Shown piece by piece: positions 14,627-26,163 of a DNA stretch of 64,000 nucleotides. The position numbers and the translations under genes were made by a program. The notes beneath the pieces are model-generated. The model had not been told where the DNA came from and searched no databases. It was given only the letters and a program-made list of their open reading frames with translations. The stretch covers positions 376,001 through 440,000 of the forward strand of contig JAQFVV010012446.1 in assembly GCA_028023455.1 (NCBI GenBank), written 5' to 3'. The first letter of the stretch is position 1; each line of letters opens with the position of its first letter. Source of the DNA: Epiperipatus broadwayi (taxonomy: Eukaryota > Onychophora > Udeonychophora > Euonychophora > Peripatidae).

Positions 14627-15723
14627 AAACATTTTAAAACTTTCAAGAAAAATTAAAAGTAGAATTTTAAAATATGGATGGAAAATATTTTGAGAAAATA
14701 GAAATATTATGAGCTATATTAATTTAAAAAAAGACTCGATATTAAAATATTCATTGAAAAAAAAATGTATATAATTTTATTTTTGAATGATTAGCTGTCC
14801 GTAAGATTTATCAGATTTTATTTTTCAGATAGTATATTTGGAATATTTCGTTTTAAACAAACATCAAGCTTTCAGCTTTACTCAAAATTTAAGAATAATA
14901 ATTTCAAAAATTTTTCTACTATTTATTTGCAATGAGAAAATAATTTATAATTTAGTTATTTTGAAATGAATCTCAAACATATTATAAATTAGTAAATAAA
15001 TGAGTGACGGGTTAATCAGTATGGGAGTTAAGGAACCATTAGAGCACATAAATGATAGAAGCAGGAACAATTTATTTTTACATCCATCATATTTTCCAGC
15101 TAAGCCAAACTGACCACGGAATTATAAATTATTAAACCTGTATTATTTAGCTAAATATTAAGTGGTTTTTATTTTTTGTTAAGAAGTGTAGATAATAGAC
15201 TCTATTAACTGATATTTCCTATCTTTTTACTTCAAAATAAATACATGCAGACAGCATAAAACGTCCTGCGAATTTTCATTTCTTTAAAACTAAAAAATTA
15301 AAAGACAAAAACGAACTTGAAGCAACAATTTAAACCATACTTTTTTATATATGTTTTCTAAAAAATCTAAATATAATTATTAGTAGAAGATAACAATTTG
15401 ATTTTAATGGTAGCATTGATCAAAACATGGTTCTATAGAACGCACAGACTTAAAAGCGATTCAAAGCATGAAAAATAACGGTGTCTATTTATTGTAATCA
15501 GAAACACTGGGTTCAAAAAGCTGAATCTATGATTTGAAAAAGAGTAGATTCCTATTTCTAAGTATGTTGATGTGACAAACTAAAGATCCCTATAACCACA
15601 CTATTTTCAATTCAGTTCATTTAACACGTGGGATTTTTTTATTAACGCCCACAATTATTTCGTTAAAACAAAAGATTAAAATTATTATCGTGAATAAACC
15701 GACAAAAATAAAAAAATATAATA

Positions 15724-15963
15724 ATATTTACTAAGGCTGTAAACACCAAGAGTATGCGCGTGCGAAGGTAGGGACCTCTACAGGTCTTAACCACAAGCTT
15801 ACGCTTTGGAAGAAAAGAGGGGAATTCTTCTTTACTTCAACCTACTTTCTATATGAATAGGTGAAGCTGAGCATAAGCTTGTGGTTAAGACTTGTAGAGG
15901 TCCCTACCTTCGCATTTGCATTTTCACATGCATACTCTTGAGGTTTACAGCCTTAGTAAATAT
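15724..15963. repeat. Inverted repeat, ~85-bp arms
   Basis: Arms at about 15724-15806 and 15873-15963 are near-complementary: tactaaggctgtaaac at left and gtttacagccttagta at right, and gaaggtagggacctctacag against its complement. The loop is ~65 bp. The 91-codon open frame that starts at 15881 is a by-product of the right arm. It resembles a small foldback element; no transposase or target-site duplication was recognised. Confidence 0.85.
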
Positions 15964-16965
15964 CACTTACTTAATCAATGTGCGTTTAAATAAATTTATA
16001 ATTACAACTTTAAAAAAATATAATAATAAATATATTAAGTACAGTATTTGTTTCTTACACATCTTGGTAGCTCCAACTATTGAAATTACAAATTTTTTGC
16101 TTTTTGAAATGCTGTTTCTTTTCGATATTCCTATCATTGCCAATAAAGTTGCCTAATAAAGTTATTCTTTTATAGTGTTTTAAATATTTACCATTTGAAC
16201 TAAATAATTAAAGTGTTTCTCATTGTCTTTCTCTCAAGCGTATTTCAATATAATCTACTTTCTTTTCAATTATTATGGCTTTAAATGATTTTCAAATATG
16301 ACTAAATCATTGTCAGGATTAAAGTATGTGTCTGAGAAAGCGGCACTCCAATCATATAATTATGAGAAAAACAATTGACCTTTGAGATATCTGATAATAA
16401 TTCTAACTTTTAAGACTTCCTCATTGATATAGCAATTGAGGAAGTCGTTAACTAGATGTTAATAATTTTTATTAATCAATCATTAGACTAGATATTATCC
16501 AATTATAAATAATATTTTTGTAGTGTAATTTTCACTACATCACTCTCACACAAGGTGGAGACTGGTTTCTATCCACTTTTAATACATTGTGGAGAGATGT
16601 AATCATAAACATATGACTAAAGACATGCAAAAAACGACTCCCAAGATACACATTTTGTGCTGAACTAGCACTCATCAATTGGTCCAGACCACAATCCCAC
16701 ATATTTTTATCATTGTTCAGTGTATATAGATAGAAAATTACAGTATAATCGATGAGTGTTGACCTTGCTGGCCTCCATAACGTTGAGACAAACCATTCCA
16801 TAATGTTGAGACAAACCATTTAATGGAAGGAGATTAAGAATTTTTATTAGTCATTCATTGGACTAGATATTATCCAATAATGAATAATTGTTCTGTAGTG
16901 TAATTTTCACTTCACCACTCTCACACAAGGTTGGGACTGGTTTTTACCCATTTTAACACTTTGTA

Positions 16966-17253
16966 TCACATGATCACTATCTTATACTAGCACATAATTG
17001 TTTATAAACAAAGCAAAATTCTCCATACAGTATTGCCACCCTGTGCCAACCAGAGTAATCAATGAATGCCAGAAGGCTTGTGCTCTCAGATCCAAAGCTC
17101 CTCGCTGACGATGGCCACAAGCCAGAAACTAGTCTGAGGATATTGGATGAGTAGGCATTAGATAGAGATTTTATGCACAAGCCTTCTGGCATTCATTGAT
17201 TACTCTGGTTGGCAAAGGGTGGCAACACTGTATGGAGAGTTTTGCTTTGTTTA
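16966..17253 (+). mobile_element. Palindromic hammerhead retroelement, 13-bp TSD
   Basis: A 288-bp insertion with a perfect target-site duplication (ttaacactttgta) at 16953-16965 and 17254-17266. It begins tcacatgatcactatc, as the related copy at 27405 does. Arms at 17001-17083 and 17174-17257 are inverted repeats (both contain ccagaaggcttgtgc or its complement, and ctccatacagt or its complement), and between them lies a hammerhead ribozyme. The host sequence on both sides belongs to the older inverted-repeat element, so this is a nested, younger insertion. No protein is encoded, so it is presumed mobilised in trans. Confidence 0.88.
17090..17148 (+). ncRNA. Type I hammerhead ribozyme (copy 1, best preserved)
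   Basis: All conserved core positions are present: CTGACGA (CUGANGA box) at 17105-17111, GAAA at 17125-17128, and cleavage-site C17 at 17134. Stem II is TGGC/GCCA (17112-17115 with 17121-17124), loop CACAA. Stem III is A-C...G-U closing a 2-nt loop, and its sequence ACTAGT is self-complementary, so two molecules could pair. Stem I has an inner block TCCTCG/TGAGGA and an outer block ATCCAA/TTGGAT, split by an internal loop (AGC against TA) of the kind that contacts loop II in natural hammerheads. Predicted self-cleavage is after 17134. Activity is untested. Confidence 0.9.
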
Positions 17254-18034
17254 TTAACACTTTGTAGTGGGATGTAATTGTAAATATATGACTAAGGACA
17301 TGTAAAAAAGATATATGATCCCCATGATGCAAATTTTATGCTCAAACAGCATCATCATTTGAGCAATACCACAATCTCTTACACAAATCTTCATTATTGT
17401 TCTATATATATATATAATTCAGTCCCTATCTTGTGTGAGAGTGGTGCAGCAAAAATTACACTAAAGAAATATTATTCACTATTGGATAATGTCTATTGTA
17501 ATGAATGACTAATAAAAATTATTAATATACGTCCATTAAATGGTTTGTGTCAAAGTTAAGGAGGGTGGGAAGTTTGACACTTATCATTGTCACTGTAGTA
17601 ATTTTCTATCTATCTATACCGAGCAATGATAAAGGTATGTGAGATTGTGGTCTGGTCCAACTGACGAGTCTTGGTTCAGCACGAAATGTGTATCTTGGAA
17701 ATCATACATCTTTTTCACGTCTTCAGTTATATGTTTATGATTACATCGCTCCACAAGATATTAAAAGTGGATAGAAACCAGTCCCTACCTTGCATGAGAG
17801 TGGTGTAATGAAAATTATATTACAGAAATATTATTCATTGTTGACTAGATGTAGTTATTGACAGGAATATTGAAAAGGAAGTGCTCTTTATTAATTTATT
17901 TTTAATTTTTTTAATTTTCTGATAAATATTTTTATTTACTCAGGATTTTGAAACACTTGGTTTTTACTAAAATAACTTTATATTAAAAGCAGATTTTTTT
18001 TTTTTTACCAGTAGAAGTGAAAAAGCCCTTAGTA

Positions 18035-18117
18035 GGAGGCCGTGTGGTTAGCGTAGCTGCCTTACAAGCAGCTGGCCCGTGTTCGTTTCCCTGTCAACGC
18101 TTTGACATATGAAAAAA
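18035..18117 (+). mobile_element. tRNA-derived SINE with 15-bp TSD
   Basis: The anticodon arm (gctgccttacaagcagc) is perfectly paired with loop cttacaa, so the tRNA-like anticodon would be TAC (valine type). The T arm is mutated (gtgttcgtttccctg). The family tail is caacgctttgacatatg plus an A-run. The target-site duplication (aaaaagcccttagta / aaaaagcctttagta, one mismatch) is at 18020-18034 and 18118-18132. The 5' end is shortened. Confidence 0.9.
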
Positions 18118-19560
18118 AAAAAGCCTTTAGTATAATTAATTTTTTTCAATTTTTTATCTGAATTATTTTCAATTTAAGGCTGCGATTGTTTTTTCAACAA
18201 CCCTGAAAACATAATTATTTGCTTTTATTTTTTTTTATATATAAATAAATATTGGAATTTGATTTAATTTTAAAACATTGTGGTGATTTCTGTTAAATTA
18301 ATATTATAAAAATAACTTACGCATCAATATAAGAGAATATTTTAATAATAATAAAAATGCTTTCTTGTTAAAAAAAAAAAAAAAGGGGGGGGGACTTGAA
18401 TTAAAGATTTTTACCTTATTTTGGCAAGCGCAAAATAAAGAAGGCATAGCATATCGCTAATAATATTAACTCTATAAATAAAAAAGAATCTTGCTTCCCC
18501 CTCTAAAAAAAGTGACGATTTAACTCATTTGTGCAAATTTACATAAATGTATATGTTATTTATCCTGTTCACCCTCCAGTCCATCAGTAATTGCTGTAAA
18601 TGTGATATTAATTTGAGATATCGAAAGCGGTTTAGCACAATATTATAAAAAACTTTGGAACTTAAGTTTTTCTTTATATAAGAGTTCTTAGCGCTTATAT
18701 TAATTGAATTAGAATTCGTCTAAGAAAAGTTAACTATATTTATAATGAATTAAATTAGTAAGAATTTTTTTTCATAAACTTTAAAATCAACTACAATTTT
18801 TTAAAATATAAACGAATTTTTATATTACGAGCAAATTTGATTCCTCAACAGTGCGACCAACTATCATTAATATTTATAATAGGTGCCTTAATTCGAGGTG
18901 ATCATTCTATCCATTATCAAAATATTGGGTATTATATAATGAAATAATCTGTTTATGTATAATATGCTATATGAAAATAAAAACATGTTTTCAAATTTTG
19001 ACAGAAAATTTCTTAAAGTTTATCAATGATTACGAAGTGTAAAATTACTAAAAAGATTATATACTTAATATTGGTTAGTAAATATTTTTTGGCCGTTACA
19101 TGTAAATTTATATTTTTCCTACTATAATATGAGAATCGCAGCTGTATTGTATGAGACCGGTTTCACTGATGTTTGTTTTCCCGAGCCTGCTATGAAGACT
19201 TAACAAGTACCCCTAAGAAGATTATCTCTAATGCTAAATAAAAAATTAAATTTCCAACGTTAACTATCCTAAAATAAAAGAAAACGAAACTTCATTTGGT
19301 GATATTTATAACCCCTTTATTATTTCTAAATTTTATTTTATGAAATGTAGTTTTTTAATTGCATGTAACTTATATATCTAATGCTCTAAAATAAATCTAC
19401 CAAAAACCTTAGAAAAGTAACAGAGAAACCCTACATTATTTTCTTCTAATAGTATACCCTCAGCGTTAACACCTAATATTACACATGTTATTAGCAATAG
19501 ATAACAATAGTACATATTCTTAAATTTATTTTTATTGCAGTGATGTACAGAGTAAGATTA

Positions 19561-22002
<2,442 letters not shown>

Positions 22003-22872
22003 ATTAATATATCTACAATAATATATTGGATATGTGACCCTACCATTACTTATCTAAATATCATCACTATTTGGGTCCACCCATAGTATGCTCCATAACT
22101 CAACCTATCCAACTCATATAATAAATCAAATATAACAATGCATAAAAAATAAAAAATAAATTATTATCAACTAAAACACAAAATTATCGTTTACTAATTC
22201 AACAATCATCCAAACATATATAGGTATTTTAAATGATAGTTGTTCTATCTCAGTTGGATGCACTCGATGTTTGTGTCTGTTGATTCCCTACTTAATGTTT
22301 AATAGAAAGAAGTCATCCATAAGATGATCAGTTATGCAAACAGGAAAATAATTAACTATGATAAATCATTAGTAAACAAAAATGAACACTTGACTTTGTG
22401 TAGTTAAGTGCTTACAAATAAAGTGTGAAGGTTTAAAAATCTTACCACTTGTCTGTAATTGTAACATCCTGATGTCAAGTTTCAGTGCACCAAGATAGGG
22501 CTGGATTTTATTTGTACAACAATAATAGCATTTATATATTTTTGGGTTATGTAATTACATTTTCTTCCTTTAACATAATTTAAACACAATGGGTTCTTCT
22601 TACTTTTATACTACAAATAATATATTCTCCAAGTGTGTGGAAAAGTGAGAAAATTTAACACAGCCTTAAGTACAAAAATAAAATAAAAATAAAATATACA
22701 AAACATTTAATACAGTTAAAATTAAGTGAAAACTTAGATTTCCTTGAACACATTGGTTAGAATCTGAAAGTGTGGCATCAGGGTCATTGGCAGGTGAAGT
22801 TCATCATCCTATTTACAAATGTTGGACGATCCCTACATTAACTGCTTGACATATTTTTTGCAATGTAGTTAA
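22003..22872. other. AT-rich stretch, nothing recognised
   Basis: No open frame of note, no SINE head, no ribozyme core and no clear inverted repeat. It contains an A-rich run with aaataaaataaaaataaaat near 22677-22695. Confidence 0.5.
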
Positions 22873-22978
22873 TGAAATTAAACTGAGAGAGTGCAAACTT
22901 CTCAAGCGCTTATGACTATCAACAGCCAATCAGATCGTAAACACTGAGACAGAGAATTTAACAAGAAAAGGGTGGTTC
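22873..22978 (+). repeat. 105-bp direct repeat, copy 1
   Basis: Begins attaaactgagagagtgca and runs to aagaaaagggtggtt. The second copy at 23196-23298 has only a few substitutions and a short gap. The two lie 323 bp apart in the same direction. They could be a local duplication or the edges of a small element with terminal direct repeats; nothing coding lies between them. Confidence 0.9.
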
Positions 22979-23195
22979 CACCCTCTTCTTTACTTGTCTT
23001 TCTATATATCCAAGCCAGTCTAAAGTACTTAGATCTGAAAGCGTGAATCTTAAATATCTTCACACTCAACACACTGAGTTCAAATTACAAACATACAGCG
23101 TGAAATCTTTCGATTTACTACGCAGTAGTTTTTCGATGTTATAACTTGCAGCAACGTATGTAAATAATATTTATTTTATAAAGCACAGATAGTAT

Positions 23196-23298
23196 TGAAA
23201 TTAAACTGAGAGAGTGCAAACTTCTTAAGCGCTTATGACTATCAACAGCCAATCTGATCAAGCACTGAGACAGAGAATTTAACAAGAAAAGGGTGGTT
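23196..23298 (+). repeat. 105-bp direct repeat, copy 2
   Basis: Partner of 22873-22978 (same orientation; cttctcaagcgc in copy 1 reads cttcttaagcgc here). Immediately downstream the two contexts differ: copy 1 continues into ccaccctcttctttact, copy 2 into aatgaaatgattgg. Confidence 0.9.
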
Positions 23299-24196
23299 AA
23301 TGAAATGATTGGTAAAAGAATAACAAATATTTCAGCTGTGAAATTACGGACATATAATTTATTTGTTAAAATGGCGGAATGAAAAAATATAAAACGGATT
23401 ATGGAAGACAAAGGGTTATGGCTAGAGAAATTGATAACAAACCGGACCATAGAGAAATTGTGAGGACACATTGATTGGCAGAACCACAGAAGAATGGACC
23501 ATTGGAGTAATGAGAGAATCGAGCCAATGAACAGGTAAATCCGTCATGGTGTGAAGACACGTCACACAGCAAATAAAAAGATCTTTTTTATAGATACGTA
23601 TTGTAGTGTAATTCGTTTAAAAGTAGTGTGTACTTAGAATATTTTATATCTTGAATAAACCTATATAGTGTTGTAAATAATAAAATGAATAAAGGTTTTT
23701 TAAATATACAAGACAGTTAAAATGACATGGTTCCCAATTTTGTAGCAGGTTCCTTTTGAATTCATGAGAGCTTTCACTTAGATTGTTCAATGTTTATTTG
23801 GGCATAAGGCATATTAATAGCTACGCTAACATCACAACTCAACGACTGGAAGAAGACGCTCAGACCCTACAACAGTCGGCTTAGCAAGAATGCATTATTA
23901 AAGTTTACATATATAAGATAAATAAATCTCTTTGAGATATTTATGTTCTTGAAAGAATTAAAAAACACTCTTGTTTGCAATTTGTATATATAGATATACG
24001 ATGTGTTATATACTAAACTTTTCTCAATTAATGACACAGTCTGTTATTTTCCAAATTTCAATTCATATTTAGTTAGTTTGTATTTTTAAGAGCTTTATTA
24101 AAATACGCGACCACTACTGTTTGTGATTCGATTGTAAGTTTATTTGAATTCTATCGTAATGAAAATTTATAATTCTCACTAAATCTTTAAATAAAT
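23299..24196. other. Mixed-composition stretch, possible LTR-like relic
   Basis: GC content is locally higher (23440-23580). It includes a small inverted repeat gtgtgaagacacgtcacac at 23551-23569 and, downstream, AATAAA-like signals (23650-23700). A long minus-strand open frame overlapping 23139-23471 has no recognisable domain and overlaps the direct repeat, so it is probably chance. A decayed promoter or LTR is possible, but unsupported by any domain. Confidence 0.3.
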
Positions 24197-24413
24197 AATT
24201 CATTCATTTTAGCTGTATTTTTATATTGGACTATTTCCATCATCTAATTTGTGTGTTAAATGTCTTTAGAAAAGTTTAATTTTAATTAAATATTCCAAAT
24301 GCATTCAACTGTTAGTAATATCACAGCAAACAAATGTTAGTAATATCACAGCAAACAGGTTAGTATATGCACTAACTGTTAGTAATATCACAGCAAACAG
24401 GTTAGTATATGCG

Positions 24414-24451
24414 CAACGTTTCGAGAGGTATTTTTCTCCCCTCTTCTTCAG
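24414..24451 (-). ncRNA. Hammerhead-like hairpin, left arm (degenerate)
   Basis: On the minus strand: CTGAAGA (fits CUGANGA), a hairpin stem AGAGG/CCTCT, then CGAAACGTTG, where ACGT could be a palindromic stem III followed by U17. Stem I is weak and an extra base sits before GAAA, so self-cleavage is doubtful. It is the complement of the right-arm copy. Confidence 0.45.
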
Positions 24452-24479
24452 GTGTTGATGGCCTGACCAGTGACAGTTC

Positions 24480-24556
24480 TAGCATGGGATTCGAACCTGA
24501 GTCCTTAGAATCTTGATAATTGAAGTTTAAGGTAACGCTCTAACCAACTGAGCAAA
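24480..24556 (-). other. tRNA-like sequence, left arm
   Basis: Complement of the right-arm module: A-box-like gctcagttggttagagcg with a perfect D-stem (GCTC/GAGC) and a B-box ggttcgaatcc. The anticodon arm has an oversized loop (~20 nt between CCTTA and TAAGG), so it is not a functional tRNA gene. It is probably a tRNA-derived polymerase III promoter in a terminal repeat. Confidence 0.7.
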
Positions 24557-24634
24557 GGATGGCTCAGTTGGTTAGAGCGTTACCTTAAAATTTAATTATC
24601 AAGTTTCTAAGGACCCAGGTTCGAATCCCATGCT
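24557..24634 (+). other. tRNA-like sequence, right arm
   Basis: Begins ggatggctcagttggttaga, with a perfect D-stem, stem CCTTA/TAAGG closing a ~20-nt anticodon-region loop, and T-arm ccaggttcgaatccca. A and B boxes are intact, so polymerase III transcription outward into the hammerhead-like hairpin is plausible. No functional anticodon loop. Confidence 0.7.
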
Positions 24635-24663
24635 AGTACTGACACTGGTCAGGCCAGCAACAC

Positions 24664-24702
24664 CTGAAGAAGAGGGGAGAAAATACCTCTCGAAACGTTG
24701 CG
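24664..24702 (+). ncRNA. Hammerhead-like hairpin, right arm (degenerate)
   Basis: CTGAAGA at 24664-24670, stem AGAGG/CCTCT, then CGAAACGTTG. The order of motifs is that of a type I hammerhead with N7=A and a palindromic stem III (ACGT), but stem II is out of register by one base and stem I near the core is poor. Alternative GCAAC/GTTGC pairing would give a plain hairpin instead. Confidence 0.45.
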
Positions 24703-24948
24703 CATATACTAACCTGTTTGCTGTGATATTACTAACAGTTAGTGCATATATTAACCTGTTTGCTGTAATATTACTAACATTTGTTTGCTGTGATATTACT
24801 AACAGTTGAATGCATTTGGAATATTTAACTAAAATTAAACTTTTCTAAAGACATTCAACACACAAATTAGATGATGGAAATAGTCCAATATAAAAATACA
24901 GCTAGAACACCATCATCACAAACCTTCAGAAAAACAATTCATTCATTT

Positions 24949-25355
24949 CTTTACTAAACCATGACTTCCATACTCTTTCTCATCCGCAATTAAAATAGGT
25001 AAAATAAAATAATAAAGAATAAGAATAGCATTCTTCTTTAAAAATTTTCTTCTTTGCTGGACTCCATTATCAAAAAAACACTGTTGTCTAGTTTTCACAT
25101 TCTATATCAATAAAAAAAAAACTTTTTTTCACTTTTCCAACACTTGGTTACCAACGTGTGACTTGATATGACATCAACTCATTATGTATTTGTTAATCAT
25201 AAATTATTGAATTTTCACGTATTGGGGAAAGTCTAAATATTTGTTGAGGTATATATGTGCATATAAGGATATTTTCATTTGTCAAATATAAATATTGTTC
25301 ATTGGAACCATATTTCTAATTCTTTAAAATAAATTCCCTTTCATATGTGTGGGTA

Positions 25356-25390
<35 letters not shown>

Positions 25391-25912
25391 CGTGTGTCTA
25401 GTGATACTTGAAAATTATCTCATAATCTGTGTTAGATGTTATCTGCCTAATTAAAGTTTGTATCGTTCTTACTTGTTGTTTTAAGACATTTATGAGCTAA
25501 ATCTACAACGATTGGCATTACCTTACAATATTTAGTAGGATATTACAATGGATACACAGAATTGCCCCACTAACAAACTATCTATTGGTACTGAAACGTT
25601 TGCATGAATTATAAGATTTAGTTGAGATAAATAGTTTCAATATTTTACTAATTTATTTTAAGCTGTTCTAGCTAAATCATCCTATTTAATAAAAATTTAA
25701 CGAAAAACAATAAAAATAAGATAGCTTAAAGTACAAACTAAGTCATATAATTTATAAAATATATATCCTTCTGTCAGGGAACAACTCGTTATACCTTTAT
25801 GTGCAAAATTAACATATTACAGATTAAAATAACTTAACAAGAACAATTTTATGACAGTTTGAATTAGCAGACTTGTATGATAATAACGATTATCATATCC
25901 AAACAAATAAGC
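24949..25912. other. AT-rich stretch with a TA/TG microsatellite
   Basis: Holds a (TA)n(TG)n microsatellite at about 25353-25396 and no open frame over 60 codons. No element boundary was recognised. Confidence 0.5.
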
Positions 25913-25921
25913 TAATCACTG

Positions 25922-26154
25922 TTTTAAAGCAGGCAAAACTCTCCATACAGTAGTGCCACTCAGTGCCAGCCAGAGTAATTAATGGATGCCAGAAGGCTTG
26001 TGCATAAAATCCCCATCTAGTGCCTACTTATCCAATATCCCCAGACTAGTTTCTGGCTTGTGGCTTTCATCAGTGAGGAGCTTTGGATCTGATAACACTG
26101 CACCTAGATCTTAGGATAAGAAGTGGTGGTCATGTGATGTTTATTGGCTTAAGA
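25922..26154 (-). mobile_element. Hammerhead retroelement, 9-bp TSD
   Basis: A 233-bp insertion flanked by taatcactg at 25913-25921 and 26155-26163. Read on the minus strand it has a short leader (complement of gtggtcatgtgatgtttatt), the hammerhead ribozyme, then the family 3' arm (ggcacta..., gcacaagccttctggca, tactgtatggagagttttgc). Unlike the copies at 17.0 and 27.4 kb, the second inverted arm is missing, so it shows the non-palindromic monomer. Confidence 0.85.
26030..26088 (-). ncRNA. Type I hammerhead ribozyme (copy 2)
   Basis: On the minus strand: outer stem I ATCCAA, AGC, inner stem I TCCTCA, box CTGATGA, stem II, GAAAC-TA-GTC, then TGGGGA, TA, TTGGAT. All core residues are intact and stem I pairs fully with one G-U. 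Stem II is weakened (AAGC/GCCA leaves two mismatches near the core) with loop CACAA, so activity may be reduced. Confidence 0.85.
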
Positions 26155-26163
26155 TAATCACTG

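Larger units (their letters stand above)
12356..15321. repeat. Array unit 3 (short, hybrid unit)
   Basis: Starts like units 1 and 2 and follows their first half to about 14040, then after an inverted repeat and SINE insertions follows the end of their second half (compare 14290-15320 with 5090-6050). At about 3 kb it has the size of a single ancestral monomer, which suggests that the ~6 kb units 1 and 2 are a dimeric higher-order form. A short inverted repeat (13983-14035 against 14088-14150, the complement of the attagtagccattttattat region) lies at the junction. Confidence 0.75.
16436..17862. mobile_element. Composite inverted-repeat element
   Basis: Four copies of a block lie here: two forward (16490-16580 and 16855-16950, with cactctcacacaagg) and two inverted (17425-17510 and 17775-17862, with the complement). 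Between them is a second block (gctgaactagcactcatca...) also found near 2040-2160 and 8180-8300 in the array units. The outer ends read aactagatgttaataa and gactagatgtagttatt. The structure is a nested palindromic element of unknown class, non-coding, and it was itself split by the hammerhead element at 16966-17253. Confidence 0.7.
15322..19560. repeat. Array unit 4 (most diverged, with nested insertions)
   Basis: The start (acttgaagcaacaatttaaacc) matches the unit start, and the stretch up to 15750, then 17870-19560, follows the ~3 kb monomer with clear but lower identity (for example 19080-19350 against 4430-4660). It is the most diverged copy and has the most insertions: an inverted repeat at 15724-15963, a nested inverted-repeat element at 16436-17862 and a SINE at 18035. 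The array seems to end near 19560. Confidence 0.65.
24210..24935. mobile_element. 0.7-kb palindrome with 13-bp TSD: PLE terminal-repeat pair
   Basis: 24211-24903 is an almost perfect inverted repeat (arms ~345 bp, centre near 24557), followed by ~32 bp of unique sequence. The whole is flanked by a 13-bp target-site duplication (aattcattcattt) at 24197-24209 and 24936-24948. Each arm holds, from the centre outward, a tRNA-like sequence, a CTGAAGA...CGAAAC hammerhead-like hairpin, and a 3-fold short tandem repeat (ttagtaatatcacagcaaac-type). The same tRNA-like plus hairpin module lies just downstream of relic PLE genes at 46.1 and 57.7 kb, so I infer this is a head-to-head pair of PLE terminal repeats. 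As RNA it would fold into a ~345-bp hairpin. Confidence 0.9.

Noticed and set aside
18050-18110. Possible functional tRNA-Val(UAC) gene
   Set aside because: The anticodon arm is good, but the head is truncated, the T arm mutated, and the sequence carries the SINE tail and target-site duplication.
24297-24420. CRISPR-like short repeats (ttagtaatatcacagcaaac x3)
   Set aside because: Only three irregular tandem copies inside a eukaryotic palindromic element; no spacer regularity and no cas genes.
24557-24634. Functional tRNA gene with intron
   Set aside because: The anticodon region has a ~20-nt loop with no credible anticodon-intron structure, and it lies in an inverted-repeat element.
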